DNA of 64,000 bases, taken from the NCBI GenBank assembly GCA_945859605.1, contig OX243821.1, positions 19,125,476 through 19,189,475 of the forward strand. The letters are read 5' to 3'. The notes beneath the pieces were generated by a model that had not been told where the DNA came from, made no database searches, and worked only from the letters and a program-made list of their open reading frames with translations. Positions 31,091-42,999 of this stretch are shown here, piece by piece. Origin of the DNA: Lumbricus rubellus (lineage: Eukaryota; Annelida; Clitellata; Crassiclitellata; Lumbricidae). Numbering within the stretch: position 1 is the stretch's first letter; the number at the start of each line of letters is the position of its first letter. A program made the translations under genes and the position numbers.

Positions 31091-32095
31091 CCATTTAATA
31101 TACGTGCTAGATTGTATCTTGGTGTTCGTTAATTTCTAATTAAAATACTAATTAATAAGTTAAATTATTACTGTTATTTATTTAGAGATAATTAAATGTA
31201 TACTTCATTTGCATTGCAACTTTGAACTTACAATAACATCAACAGGATAATTACCAGGCAGTATCTATTACTCCTAGCGATGCTGCATGTATGAACGCAT
31301 GTACGCATGTATACGTGTGTATGTAGTACAATATCTTGTCTATTACAATTAGATGTAATGCACCGTAACTATGTGTGTATGCGTGTATGTATGTATGCAT
31401 GCAAGTTTGTATGTAGCCTATTAAATCCAGCCACAAAGTTACAACCGGGTGTAATGGCAGAGGTAATATCCTGCGGTCCTATCCTATCCTTTGGTCGGCA
31501 GGGGATAATGTGAGGGGTAATGTCCTGTTTCCCCAATAATTATATGCATTTTATACATAAATTGGTTTAACAATTATTATTGGATCCGGTGTCACGAAGT
31601 AGAGTATCCCTCGTATTAATCGTATCCCCAAGATAAAGAGAAGTTGAAAAAATGAACTTCCGCGTTTATTTATTTTGTCAAATTAACTTCAGCCTGCTTT
31701 GTTTTGAACAATGACACCAACAGGTATATTTTATTCCAGCTAGATGGTTTTGCTTGCTTTGGTTTTAGAGCACTTAGAACATTTAGAACGCATAAGAACA
31801 CTTAGCGACACTAAGTAAATTCGAGTAGCCTTGCTCTGAACATTGTTTAGGACACTTAAAACATTAATTTTTTAGAATCACTTTAAATTTTGTTCACAAC
31901 TTAAAATTTACAATTATATGCATTTTCAATAAAAGGGGATGTGTACTGATTTATCCCCCTCCCGGATGGTCTAGACCGGTATATTCCATCCTGGGGGTAT
32001 AGATTAATTCATCCCTGCATGGATATCTTTAAGGGTAGTAGAATACCACGTGACACCGGCCGAAAAGAAATCTTTCTTTGAAAACGTGTCTTTAC
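31091..32095. other. AT-rich sequence, no gene seen
   Basis: Contains a short (GTAT)n at 31290-31410 and scattered AGAACACTTAG words near 31770-31860. No domain, exon or element recognised. Confidence 0.45.
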
Positions 32096-32099
32096 TTAT

Positions 32100-32175
32100 C
32101 GTATCTTATCTTATCTGGCAATTTATAAAGCGCTTCTTGCAGCAAGAGCCTTTCAGAAGCGCTCCCAGTGCGTTC
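32100..32175. mobile_element. retroposon 3' tail family, copy at 32.1 kb
   Basis: (ATCTT)n, then TTTATAAAGCGCTTCTTGCA and CAGAAGCGCTCCCAGTGCG, nearly the same as AAGCGCCTCTACTAGGG and GAGGCGCTCCCAGTGCGCAA at 51345-51395. Short 5-bp repeats at the edge suggest the target-primed 3' end. Confidence 0.6.
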
Positions 32176-32339
32176 ATCTCCGAGAAAAAAGGAATTACTG
32201 GATTGCAGTCATAAGCAATAACCAGAAGTGAAAGAATTTCATCAGGTAAATAGTTCCACTAATCCACTGCAAATGATCCGATGGCAGATAAGCAACATAA
32301 AGATCATTCCGGAATAACCATAGCCGATATATAAATAGA

Positions 32340-32580
32340 AATAAAAGAATAGATCTAATTATGATGATTAGTATAATAATTATGATAATAATGATAATGA
32401 TAATAATAATAATATTAATAATAATAATAGACTTTGATTTTATGTTAGGCGCTAGATAAGTCCCCGAGGGATCCTGTGTACCTCGGGGCAAAAAAAATAA
32501 TAATAGGCCTAATAATAATAATAATAATGATAATGGTAATAATAATAATGATAATAATAGTAACAATTATTATTATTATT
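32340..32580. repeat. (AAT)n/(GATAAT)n microsatellite
   Basis: ATAATAATAATGATAATG words, interrupted at 32440-32490 by unique sequence with a CCCCGAGG...CCTCGGGG stem. Confidence 0.85.
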
Positions 32581-32589
32581 ATTGTTATA

Positions 32590-33440
32590 ACACACATTTA
32601 TTTTTCAAAAGAAACTGAATGACTATGAATGTTGAACAGGAGCATTTCCATTAGCCTGTATGACTTTTTATAGTAACAATATTTTTAAAAAATAATAATA
32701 ATTATCAAAATATTAACAAGAATGTTGACACGGATGGCTAACTCTAGAGTTGAAATTCCTTACTAACATTTGGGACCTGAGGGATTACACAGTAGATACC
32801 TAGGGCAATAAAAGTATTGATATCGATAAAAGTATTGATAACGATAAAAGAATTGATAACGATAAAAATAATAATAATAGCAAGTGCTCATACATGTACA
32901 TACAAAATTTAATCATTTTTATCAGCAAATGCGTGACTTTGTAGATTACCTCCACTGAAGAGCAAAACAATCTGCAGATTCTTATACTCGACTCGATTCC
33001 AGTCTTTAAATCCGGTTCCAAACCCGCGCGACAGGTGGCAGTAGCTGCCGTCGAAAAAACTCCGCAACCGATTCGATCCAACTCAGCCGCTAAGCTATAC
33101 AGCTCAACCGCTGACCACCACCGACGAATTTATATAGCGGTCGTTGACCAGAGCGGAGGAGGGAGAGGTGGGTGGGGTTACCATAGCGACGCATCAACTT
33201 CAGAAGCATCCTATACTCGAGTGCCAGTCGCTGTATCTTTCCTCCAGCATCATCGGCACGTATTGGGGAATGACTGGGAGGAAAGAGGAAGGGAGGGAAA
33301 GGGAAGTCGATTTTTGCCACCCCTGTTTCTCTTCGGAATGGTCAAGCTGCCGCTGCATAAATGGCGGCTGACCCGTCGACAGCTTGAGCGGATATTTGGG
33401 CGAGTCGTAAATTCGTCGCTTTATTTTATTTTTCGTCGCC
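32590..33440. other. no gene recognised
   Basis: Contains short (GATAAAAGTATT)n at 32815-32875. The GC-rich part 33000-33420 has long open frames on both strands, but no motif, acceptor or donor pair that makes a case for an exon. Confidence 0.4.
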
Positions 33441-33449
33441 TTCTTCCGG

Positions 33450-33965
33450 TCCTTGGGAGGCGCCGGGTGGAGAAGGCGAGAAGGAGTGAGGGGAGGAGAG
33501 AGGGAAGGAGAAGCAGAGAAGGAGAGAATGGAGAAGTAGCAGAGAACCGGATGGGAAGTCGACTTCCTTCCGTCTTTATAACAAAGGGGAATGAGAGCGG
33601 AAGAAGGTGGTGTGGAAAGAAGTGGTGGTGGAGGAGGAGAAGGTGGAGGAGCGGAAGAGGAGAAGGTGGAATGCTGAGGAGGACGAGGAGGAGGAAGAGA
33701 AGAAGGAAGGAAAGAAGAAGAAAGAGGAGGAAAAGGAGGAAGAGGAGAAGAAGGAGGAGAAGGAAGAGGAGAAGGAGGAAGAGGAGGAAGAGAAGGAGGA
33801 GTAATAAAACGTGGAGCTTGAGTTGGTGGAGGAGGACGGAAAGAAAAGTAAAAAAGAAGGAGGAAAAAGATAAAGGAAAGAGAAGACGATGTGGAGTTAG
33901 AGAAGGAGGAGGAGGGGAATAGAGAAGTAACAGAAGAAGAGGGAGAAAGACGAGAAGGAGGAGGA
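33450..33965. repeat. GGA/GAA purine tract
   Basis: Nearly pure purine plus strand (GAGGAGGAAGAGAAGG). Arg/Glu/Lys and Pro/Ser frames are artefacts. Confidence 0.85.
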
Positions 33966-34258
33966 GTAGGAAGTAGCCATCGAGTCCCTGTCATTTTCTC
34001 TTGCATTACGTTAACTCTGCCATGCTTTGACCTACATGTACATGTAAGTCATCCTACCCTTACATGCCTTAAAAGCTAAATTGTACAATACATGATGTGT
34101 AACATCTATGTGACTTACCTTGACTTGGCCCTACCGTTCCTTGAGCTTATCATGTTTACCTGCTCTGACTTGACATTACACCAAATGTAAGCTTATATGC
34201 AAGTCAGTCAATGATAATAATTGTAACAATGATGATTTCTATGGCGCCGTAACACAGC

Positions 34259-34325
34259 TGACTGACTGACAATTAAGCGCCCTTGTAACGGCATGTTACA
34301 AGGACGCTTAATTGTCAGTCAGTCA
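34259..34325. repeat. 31-bp inverted repeat (hairpin)
   Basis: The left arm starts TGACTGACTGACAATTAAGC, the right arm ends GCTTAATTGTCAGTCAGTCA. There is one mismatch in 31 and a 5-base loop (GGCAT). Preceded by TTTCTATGGCGCCGTAACAC, a word also found at 62610. Confidence 0.7.
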
Positions 34326-34650
34326 ACTAGTCAGTCATTCAGTCAGTCACTCAGTAAGTAAGTCAGTCAGTCAGGGCGTAATCAAGCCAGGAAGTTATTC
34401 AGCCAATACGTCAGTCAGTCATTCAGTCAGTAAATAAGTCATTAATTCATTTGCTCAGTCAGTCATTCAGTGAGTCCGTCATTTACTCAGTCACTCAGTT
34501 TATCAGTCAATAAGTCACACAGTCAGACAGTTGAGACATTCAGTCAGTCAGTCCGTCATTTACTCAGTCACTCAGTTTATCAGTCAGTAAGTCACACAGT
34601 CAGACAACCAATCAATCAGACAGTCAGCGAGTGAGTCATTCGGTACGTCA
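34326..34650. repeat. GTCA tetranucleotide array
   Basis: AGTCAGTCATTCAGTCAGTC words. A block TCCGTCATTTACTCAGTCAC is repeated at 34477 and 34552 (about 75 bp). Confidence 0.85.
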
Positions 34651-35034
34651 ATTTCTGTCTGCCCGTTTGTCTGTGTGCGTCCGTGCATTTAACCTCACTT
34701 AATGTCTGATTTACCTGAATGCCTACAGCAGACAATCATATGGTCAATCGAGTCCAAAATACTGTCATCCCCCATCATCAGCTAAGAATCAGCGGAAGCC
34801 ACATTCTCCATCAAGGTCCGCATCCTACATGTACATGTATGTTGCTGCAGCAGCCGCCGTACAAGCAGGAGCACAATGAAGCTTTATAATAATGGCTGAA
34901 TGATAATTGAATGAATTTGTGCATCGTTTCTGTCATAACCGCATCCATAAGCAAATAGCATTTGGTGATCTATCTATCTGTGGCCAGCGATGAGGGAAGG
35001 AGCAGTAAAAGGAGGCAGAGAAAGGGAATTAGGA
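34651..35034. other. unique sequence, no gene seen
   Basis: Includes the CATGTACATGTATG word, common in marine invertebrate DNA. No coding signal. Confidence 0.4.
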
Positions 35035-35520
35035 GGACGTGGAGAAAGAACAGGAGGAGGAGTAGGTGAAAGAGATAAAAGAGGAGGAGGAGGCGGAGGA
35101 GGAGGAGGAAGGAGGGCAATTTAGAAGTACGTGGAGAAGCAGGAGTAGGAGGAGAAGGCGGAGGAAGAAGAGGAGCAGGAGGAGGAGGAGTAAGAGGGGA
35201 GGAGGAGAAAGACGAGAAATTTAGAAGTACGTGGAAAAGCAGGAGTAAGAGGGAAAAGAGGAGGAAAAAGAAGCGGAGGAGGAAGAGGAGAAAGGAAGAA
35301 ATTTAGAGTACGTAAGAGGAGGAGAAGGAGGTGGAAAAGCAGGAGAAGGAGGAGGAGAAGGAACAGGATGAACAGGAGGGATAAAAGCAGTGCATTAAAA
35401 GAAAGAGGACGAGAACGAGGAGATGGAAGGGGAGAAGGCGGAGGAGGAGGAGGAAGAGGAGGAGGAGGAGAAAGGAAGAGAAGGAGAAGAGAGAAGATCA
35501 GTAGGAGAAGGAAGAGAGGA
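35035..35520. repeat. GGA purine tract with about 100-bp higher-order unit
   Basis: AATTTAGAAGTACGTGGAGA at 35119 recurs at 35218 and, shortened, at 35300, each followed by AGCAGGAGTA and GGAGGAG words. Confidence 0.8.
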
Positions 35521-35869
35521 AGAAGAGGATGAAGTAGAAGATTATGAAGAAAAGAGCAGCATAAGGAATAATAATAAGAATTATTATTAGAGGGTCACTG
35601 AACGAACTGGACCAGGAACCGAGAAAGCACAAAAGCGCCACGGTGTATTTTTTGCTGCTATTGGCAGAGACATCCAAGCAGGCGGACAGTGAAAGCATTT
35701 TTTTATGGATTACGGTAGACTCTTATGTGTGCACAAGGCATAGGCAAGGTTGTCCAATTGTTAGAAGTCGGTGCGTTAATTACCGAATATTGTAACAGAG
35801 AGTGAGACTTCTTTTTAAAGGATTCTTTGCGGGCAATCGGTGTAGCTATACGCATGGCGGAGGATGCTC

Positions 35870-35873
35870 ATTA

Positions 35874-35914
<41 letters not shown>

Positions 35915-36335
35915 TCTTCTCCGCCTCTTTCTCCTTTTCTTTATCCTCCTATTTCTCGTCTTTTTCCTGTATGTCTATCAGTATTACGTTTTGTCTGTCT
36001 GTTTGTCTGTTTGTCCGTCTCTATCACTCACTCTCTTTCTTCTGTCTGTCGCTGTCTATGTCTATGTATGTCTGTGTCCGTCTGTCTGTTTATCATTTTG
36101 TCTGTCGTTGTCTCCGACTTTGTCTGTATCTTTACATGTTTCTGTATCTGTGTCTATTTGTCGGTCTGTCTTTGTATCTGTGAATGTCTGTCTGCATGTG
36201 TGTCTTTCTGCCTGTCTATCTATCTGTCTGGCTGCCTATGTCTGTCTGTCCGTCGGTCTGTCTGTCCGTCTGTCTGTCTGTCTGTCCGTCTGTTCGTCCG
36301 TATGTCTATCCGTCTGTCCGTCTGTCTGTCTGACA
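35870..36335. repeat. GTCT/GTCC microsatellite
   Basis: Begins as pure (GTCT)n, continues with diverged TCTGTATCTG, ends (GTCCGTCT)n. Confidence 0.9.
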
Positions 36336-36543
36336 GATACAGCTTCAGAATTACAAGAAAACAGAAAAGAGACAGAGTCCAAGAGAAATAGAGACAGAGA
36401 GAAAGACAGAGACAGATAGAGAGAGACAGATAGAATAGTAGATGGCGAAATTTCAGGTGTGCATTAGACCGTGTCAGCCTCTCTGTCTCTCTGCCTATGT
36501 CTGTCTGTGTCTCCCTCTCCCCCTCCCTACAGCTACCTGTCCG

Positions 36544-36690
36544 GCTGCATTTGCTTCCGTCCATTCTCCATAAACCTGATTAGGTCATTCCGAATGGTCG
36601 GATAGAACATCAGACCATGCAGTAGATCATCATTCAACGGCAGAATATGACATCGCGATCCCATTCGCATCATTAGCCACACCGACCATT
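36544..36690 (-). CDS. possible internal exon of an unknown gene
   Basis: The minus strand has a protein-like reading GSRCHILPLNDDLLHGLMFY, then PTIRNDLIRFMENGRKQMQP, ending GCCGGACAG|GTAGCTG, a usable donor. No convincing acceptor lies upstream; (AC)-rich repeat begins there. I recognise no domain. Its upstream part overlaps a segment copied at 36880 and 37300, which argues against a constrained exon. Could equally be chance. Confidence 0.18.
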
Positions 36691-36959
36691 TTAACATCCA
36701 CACACACACGATCACCTTATTACTCACCATTCACGCCAAGTTTAATATACATATGCAACATATATACAACACATGTATATATGTTATATGTATATTTACC
36801 ATAGCCTATGTATAATTATATACTTGGACAGTTTTATAATATATATATATATATATAATATCTGTAGATAGGCTATTCGCATCATTAGCCACCATTGCAA
36901 CCACTTTAATATCCACACACACACCATCACCTTATTACCCATGGCACCATTCAGGCCAA

Positions 36960-37021
<62 letters not shown>

Positions 37022-37385
37022 TTATATGTATGAAATGTGTATTTATTACAGGTATATAACTATATATACTTAAGGAGTTATATAATATATAAATATATAT
37101 TATATATATATGTATACAGTGCTAAAAGTGTTTTTAAAAAAGTGCCAGGGCGCCCCTTGCCTTTCCAAATGAATTTTCAGGTGTGCTGGCCAAATAAATG
37201 GCAGGACGGCATAGAGATTTGAAAATAAGTGCCAGGACGCCGTCCATGACCGTCCTGCCACACTTTAAGCCTGTATGTATATATGCAGAATTGTAGATAG
37301 GCCACTCGCGTCATTAGCGACCAGTGAAACCACTTTGAGCAGCCACACGATCGTAATTTATAAAACCCCTTCGTGCCCATTTCTA
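36665..37385. repeat. tandem triplication of an AT-rich unit
   Basis: CGCATCATTAGCCACA at 36667, CGCATCATTAGCCACC at 36878 and CGCGTCATTAGCGACC at 37308 each begin a copy containing CACTTT or CATTTT, then CACACACGATC or similar and CCATT. Copies are about 210 and 430 bp apart; the longer spacing is explained by the element at 37118-37270. Confidence 0.65.
37118..37270 (-). mobile_element. short copy of the CTTAAAGTGTGG element (empty-site paralogue)
   Basis: GTGCCAGGGCGCCCCTTGCC, TTTTCAGGTGTGCTGGCCAA, TGGCAGGACGGC and CGTCCTGCCACACTTTAAG match the reverse strand of 25641-26033 without the 215-bp insert. Left end worn. Confidence 0.65.
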
Positions 37386-37466
37386 TTAGTACTGAATATG
37401 AATAAATTTTATCGCGATATAATATTATATAAGCTTACATAAAATTATTACATATACTATATATAG

Positions 37467-37743
37467 TGCGACCTGGTGGCGGACCGGTAACGCGTCCGCT
37501 CACAGAGCGGAAGGTTGCGGGTTCAAATCCGGGTAACGACCTTGGGCAAGTTGTTCACGCACACGTGCCTCTGTCACCAAGCAGTATAATTTGGTACCGG
37601 CGTAAGCTGGGAAGTAAACGGCAAGTCCTGGGAAATCACTGGCCCCGTGCCCAGGACCTTGGGATTCGTCCATTGCCGGCTCAAGGGCTTAGGAAAGGAG
37701 ATGAGCGCCTCACCAATGGGCCTGCGGCCCAGGGACGACTTTA
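37467..37743 (+). mobile_element. tRNA-derived SINE with 11-bp target duplication
   Basis: Full-looking insertion of 277 bp. The tRNA-like head has TGGCGGACCGG near the A-box position and a perfect B box GGTTCAAATCC (37520-37530). The core continues ACGACCTTGGGCAAGTTGTT, like the CCTTGGGCAAGT of CORE-SINEs. The 3' part has GGAGATGAGCGCCTCACCAA and GCCCAGGGACGACTTTA. ACTATATATAG lies on both sides (37456-37466 and 37744-37754). The long frame across it is not a gene. It would be transcribed by RNA polymerase III if active. Confidence 0.85.
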
Positions 37744-37799
37744 ACTATATATAGCGCACATAAATGTAAATTCTATTCGTAAACCATCAATGTATATTA

Positions 37800-37940
37800 T
37801 TTTTATCTATTTATCTATTTATCTATTTCTATAGCGCCCCTTCAAGCTCTCGCTACTCAGAGGTGCTTACGGCAACCGCGCGGACACTGCTTCAGAGTTT
37901 CACGCCGATGCGCCCGACCAATTGCAGTCTATCACCCATA
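37800..37940. mobile_element. retroposon 3' tail family, copy at 37.8 kb
   Basis: (ATCTATTT)n, TATAGCGCCCCTTCAAGCTC, CTACTCAGAGGTGCTTACGG, GCGGACACTGCTTCAGAGTT, TCACGCCGATGCG: the same order as at 15595 and 25050. Confidence 0.65.
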
Positions 37941-37944
37941 AAAC

Positions 37945-37955
37945 TACATTATTAA

Positions 37956-38027
<72 letters not shown>

Positions 38028-38117
38028 ACAACATCAGACACATAAAGAACAATAAATAACAGAAGCGGTAGTCATTGTTCTAAATGATGATAAAAGTTAT
38101 TAGCTCTCCTCTGGGTC

Positions 38118-38209
<92 letters not shown>

Positions 38210-38215
38210 AATAAT
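37945..38215. repeat. two long (ATT)n microsatellites
   Basis: About 80 bp of pure ATT at 37950-38025 and about 85 bp at 38119-38206, the latter switching to (AAT)n. Confidence 0.95.
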
Positions 38216-38394
38216 AATAATAATACACAGGCACAGAGTCAGAGACATGGACAGACAGTGAGACACTGAGGCACACACAAGCAATAAGACAGACAGATAA
38301 AGGTTCATGCATGGCATAGACCTACACTGTGTCGAGCATAGAAACAATTCTATACGGTCATGAAAGCATACAGAGGGGCAGAGAGGCACATAAG

Positions 38395-38705
38395 TAGAGA
38401 GATATGGAGGCAGATAGACACAGAGGTAGAGAAAGAGACATTGATGCAGAGAGATATATAGAGGCAGAGAGAGAGAGAGAGAGAGACTTTGAGGTAGAGA
38501 GGTAGGGAGACAGATAGATAGAGAGGCAGGAAGAGACTTTGAGGTAGAGGTAGGGAGACAGATAGATAGAGAGGCAGGAAGAGACTTTGAGGTAGAGGTA
38601 GGGAGACAGATAGATAGAGAGGCAGGAAGAGACTTTGAGGTAGAGGTAGGGAGACAGATAGATAGAGAGGCAGGAAGAGACATGGAGGCAGAGAGGAAGA
38701 GACAC
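38395..38705. repeat. 48-bp tandem repeat, about four copies
   Basis: GAGACAGATAGATAGAGAGG, CAGGAAGAGACTTTGAGGTA and GAGGTAGG make the unit; copies are nearly identical at 38500-38680. Open frames through it are shadows. Confidence 0.85.
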
Positions 38706-38742
38706 AGAGAGACAAAGAAGTAGAGGAAGAGAGACATAGAGG

Positions 38743-38879
<137 letters not shown>

Positions 38880-39089
38880 ATGATTAACGTTCCATGAACT
38901 TGGGATCGACTGTTGCACTCGAAACATGTGGCGCTATATAAATATTTTAGGAATCAGTTAGTCTCATGAAAGCCACCCTCTGTCATCAGAACCACCTATA
39001 CTCCTCTATTGATGCTCCTCCTATTTGTCCCTTTCCTTTGTTTACTTCACACTTCTTCCCACTCAGCCAGCTCTTCGTATTCATTCTTA

Positions 39090-39260
39090 TCTTCTTCTCT
39101 TCTTTTTAAAATCTTTTTCCTTCTCCTCCTCCTCGTTCTTCTCTACCTCCCCTTCTCTTTCTCCTCTTCCTCCTCTTCTTTTTCTTTCTCTTCCTCCTCC
39201 TATTTTCTTTTTCTTTTTCTTCTTCCCCCTCCTCTTCCTCCTCCTCCTCCTCCTCCTAAT
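39090..39260. repeat. TCC/TTC pyrimidine tract
   Basis: TCTTCCTCCTCTTCTTT words; pure (TCC)n at 39238-39256. Confidence 0.8.
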
Positions 39261-39329
39261 CCACCGCCTGATCTCCCAATTGATCTTATTTGCTCCTTTT
39301 TTAGCCCCTTAAAACTGACAGAAGGATCG

Positions 39330-39725
39330 ACAGGACACACACAGAAAGACGGAGAGAAAGAGAGACAGAGAGACAGATACAGAGAGAAAGAGAAACAGAT
39401 AGACAGAGAGAAAGAGAGACAGATACAGAGCGAGACAGACAGAGACAGACAGAAACAGAGACAGAAAGAGACAGATACAGACAGAGACAGACAGAAACAG
39501 AGACAGAAACAGACAGACTGAGAAAGAGACAGAAAGAGACAGAGACATACAAAAAAGACAGAAAGAGACATACAAAAACAGAGACAGAAAGAGACAGATA
39601 CAGACAGATACAGACAAAGACAGACATAGACAGACATAGACAAAGACACAGAGACATAGACAGACAGACAGAGACAGAGACATAGAGAAAGAGACAGAAA
39701 GAGACAGATACAGACAGAGACAGGA
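39330..39725. repeat. GACAGA microsatellite
   Basis: AGACAGAAAGAGACAGATAC words over 390 bp. Confidence 0.9.
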
Positions 39726-40089
39726 GAGGGTGGGTGACTAGCAAAGAAAAGTGCAAGTCCTTAATCCAACCGATAGAGGCAGCCATGTGTATTATGCGTT
39801 AGCAACTTCACTTTCTCAGCCTCGGCATATGAGGACGGCCGGCCACAATCCTCTCCCTTGCCGTCTCATCTTCTCTCCAACAGCTTACGACCAGTTTACT
39901 AATTTTATCGACTTGACATGGGGCTCGGGTAGAAAGAGGGGAGGGCATGGGAGTGTGGAGAAGCGAAAATTAGAGAAATAAAGAGAGGGAAGAGGAGAGG
40001 AGAATAGATTGGAATAGAGGAGAATAGAATAGAGAAAACGCAATGGAGGAGAGGAGAATAATATAATAAGGATAACGGAACAGATTAGA

Positions 40090-40290
40090 GGAGAATAGAA
40101 TAGAGTAGTGTATACAGCTGCAGAGCAGAGTATAGCAGAGCTAAGTAGGTAGAGAACATATTTCCAACCAAAATTCTTCCTAACCGTGTGATGGATTCGA
40201 ACCCTCCATCTCTCAACTGACAGACCTTCAACACATTAAACTCTACACCATCACCCTCCTTCAAGGAGACGAAAAAAGCATCGAGAAAGG
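40090..40290 (-). mobile_element. tRNA-like SINE, minus strand
   Basis: On the minus strand TGGTGTAGAGTTTAATG stands where an A box would be, and GGTTCGAATCC (40203-40193) is a perfect B box. Spacing is about 50 bp. The following GGTTAGGAAGAATTTTGGTT and TCTATTCTATTCTCC tail suggests a retroposon rather than a functional tRNA; the cloverleaf is not convincing. Confidence 0.55.
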
Positions 40291-40473
40291 CAGGAATGGT
40301 GTTTGGCGCAATATCGAGCAATAGAGGACATCCCATGTCACACTTCATTGGTGAAGATGACATCCCACAACCGACTCAACAATCATTAATGTTGTCTTCA
40401 AACACATCTCTAGCATCCTCAACAGCGCATACATCAACATTGAGGTATCATCTTCTAGTCGCCTCCAGTATAT

Positions 40474-40573
40474 ACGTTGTCCCATCTAGGCGTCCACTCC
40501 ATCTCGCCCCCACTTCCCCTTCCGCGTTGTCCCATCCAGGCGCCCACTCCATCTCGCCCCCACTTCCCCTTCC
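40474..40573. repeat. 50-bp tandem duplication
   Basis: Two adjacent copies starting GTTGTCCCATCTAGGCGTCC and GTTGTCCCATCCAGGCGCCC, otherwise identical (CACTCCATCTCGCCCCCACT...). Recent duplication. Confidence 0.85.
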
Positions 40574-40754
40574 GCTTGTTCAAGAGATCATCCGCAGGTG
40601 GGGGAGGGAGGAGAAGGGAGGAACTTTCAGCTATTGTTATCTACAGGTAATTTCCGTTTTTCATATCTCGACATTAATCTTTTTATAATCATCGTCCTTA
40701 ATGTCCTCCTCTGATCATCCTCTCTCTCTACTCGATCCTTGATTTCTCCTATAC

Positions 40755-41460
40755 GCATCCTCCTCCTCCTCCTCCTCCTTATCATTCATTTACAACTCCT
40801 TGCGCTTTTTCCTATCACTTCTCCTCCTGTTCCGCTGTCTTCTCCTCTCCCTCCTCCTCTGGGGTCTTCTCTATCCTCCTTCTCTGCCGTCTAGTATCTC
40901 CCTCCTTCTCCTCCTCCTACTCCTCCTATTCCTCCTCCTTCTTCTTTCTTCTTCTATTCCTCTTCCACTTTTCCACCCTCTTACATGACTTGTATCTTCC
41001 TGAGTTCCTCATGCTCGTCCTCGTCGTTCCATTTCTTGGTCCACTTTCTCCTCCGTTTCATTTCTGCTAACTATTTTCCCTTTTTCTTATCTAATCAGCA
41101 ATTTATTCCTCCATCTACTTTCCTCCCCTATCCTCTTCTCTTATCCTCTCCTCCTCCTCTTTCTCCTCTGTCATCAAGTCTCTCTCCACTCCTCTTTCTC
41201 TTCTCCTCCTGCATTTTCTTCCTTCTCCCTCCTCCTATTCTTACTTCTCCTCCTCCTTATTCCTTCTCCTTCACCTCTTCTTACTTCTCCTCCTCCTCCT
41301 CCTCCTCCTCCTCATCCTCCACATCCTCCTCTTCTTACTTCTCCTCCTCTTCCTCCTTCTCCTTATTCCCTTCTTCTCTTCTTCTTACTTCTCCTCCTCT
41401 TCCTCCTCCTCCTCCTCCTTAATTTCCCCTTTCCTTTCTCCCTTCCTCCTCTTTCTTCGA
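40755..41460. repeat. CTC/TTCTCC pyrimidine tract
   Basis: CTCCTCCTCC, TTCTTACTTCTCCTCCTC recurring near 41225, 41278, 41332 and 41380. Ser/Pro frames are artefacts. Confidence 0.85.
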
Positions 41461-41800
41461 ATGGTCGCCAGATGGCGCCGTCGTCATGGTAACGATTGTC
41501 CATACGTCACAAGTCAATTTCGACCTTGACACCAGACTGTCATATTCGCAGCTGCAGAATGGCGCAAACGACTGCGCTGACTTAGAGCGGTCAGCACAAA
41601 GAAAAGAACAAAATGGCTCTATATCTAAGCAAGAGATTCTGAAATAACCTACATTTGTGATTGTAGTGGGCAAGGATGCATGCAGTGGCATAATTAGAAG
41701 CGAGTAATACGCTTTAGCTGCCTACAGGCCAGTCTGTCTGGTTCCTACCGAGTTGCTGCACTTGTCTGGCGATGCCTTCTTGATTGTGCGGCAAACTGAT
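41461..41800. other. unique sequence, no gene seen
   Basis: GC-balanced, with an open minus frame of 90 codons (41419-41691) that includes part of the pyrimidine tract. No domain or splice context recognised. Confidence 0.4.
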
Positions 41801-41804
41801 AGTA

Positions 41805-41945
41805 TCAGGGACCGAATGACGACACTAACCCTATTCCTAACCATACCCGACCATCACGACGACTAACCTATAGCCGTAACCGTCCCTCACGACACCTAAA
41901 CTTTACCTAACCGACCCTCACGACCCCTAAACCAGAACCTAACCG
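41805..41945 (-). repeat. degenerate CCTAAC-like tract
   Basis: ACTAACCCTATTCCTAACC, ACCCGACCATCACGACGACT, then two diverged copies of CGACCCTCACGACCCCTAAA. Resembles worn telomere-like DNA but the unit is longer (about 35 bp). Confidence 0.4.
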
Positions 41946-42430
41946 ACACGTCGGTCCCGGATACTATAATTATGCCAGGAATTGTAAAGTGGAGGATCAG
42001 TGGCACGTAGTATAGGAGTCCCTGCAGAGGTGTGATTTCAATTTCGAATGGGAAGCCAGCGGTGTTATGGATAGAGGAAATAACTGTTGCACTAGCGCCA
42101 CCTAGCCACCGTAGCTTAAATGAGTTCACTAACCGTACACTGTCGATGGGAAGACGAGACAGCAAGGGAGAGGACTGGCAGTGGCCACCAGCCTTCCTCA
42201 TAGACCGAGACTAAGAAAATGAAGTCGCTGCTAGTTTTTTGCTCAGCGAAAACCTACAGTAGTAGATAGCGAACACCATCCATGTTAAAGTCTCGCCACC
42301 TATCGAGTAACGACGAAAAAATGATTCGCTTCTCGTTCAACAGATGGCGGCTGCAGGTAGTTCTCAATGACTGTCAGGCAATACAACAGAAGGTGGTAAC
42401 TGGTAAATGCTTGCAAGTTGCAACATGGGC
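41946..42430. other. no gene recognised
   Basis: Overlapping open frames on both strands at 41896-42214 lack motifs. No convincing exon. Confidence 0.4.
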
Positions 42431-42434
42431 AGAT

Positions 42435-42990
<556 letters not shown>

Positions 42991-42999
42991 TGCACGTCT

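Noticed and set aside
33035..33922. 295-codon plus frame
   Set aside because: The N-terminal part has no recognisable domain and the rest is the Arg/Lys/Glu translation of a purine tract.
37466..37744. 92-codon frame with a MRPGGGPVTRPL start
   Set aside because: It coincides exactly with a tRNA-derived SINE bounded by target duplications.
40185..40290. Functional tRNA gene
   Set aside because: A and B boxes are present, but acceptor and anticodon stems do not close and retroposon tail sequence follows; kept as SINE.
41805..41945. Second true telomeric tract
   Set aside because: CCTAAC words occur, but the repeat unit is longer and irregular; listed only as telomere-like.
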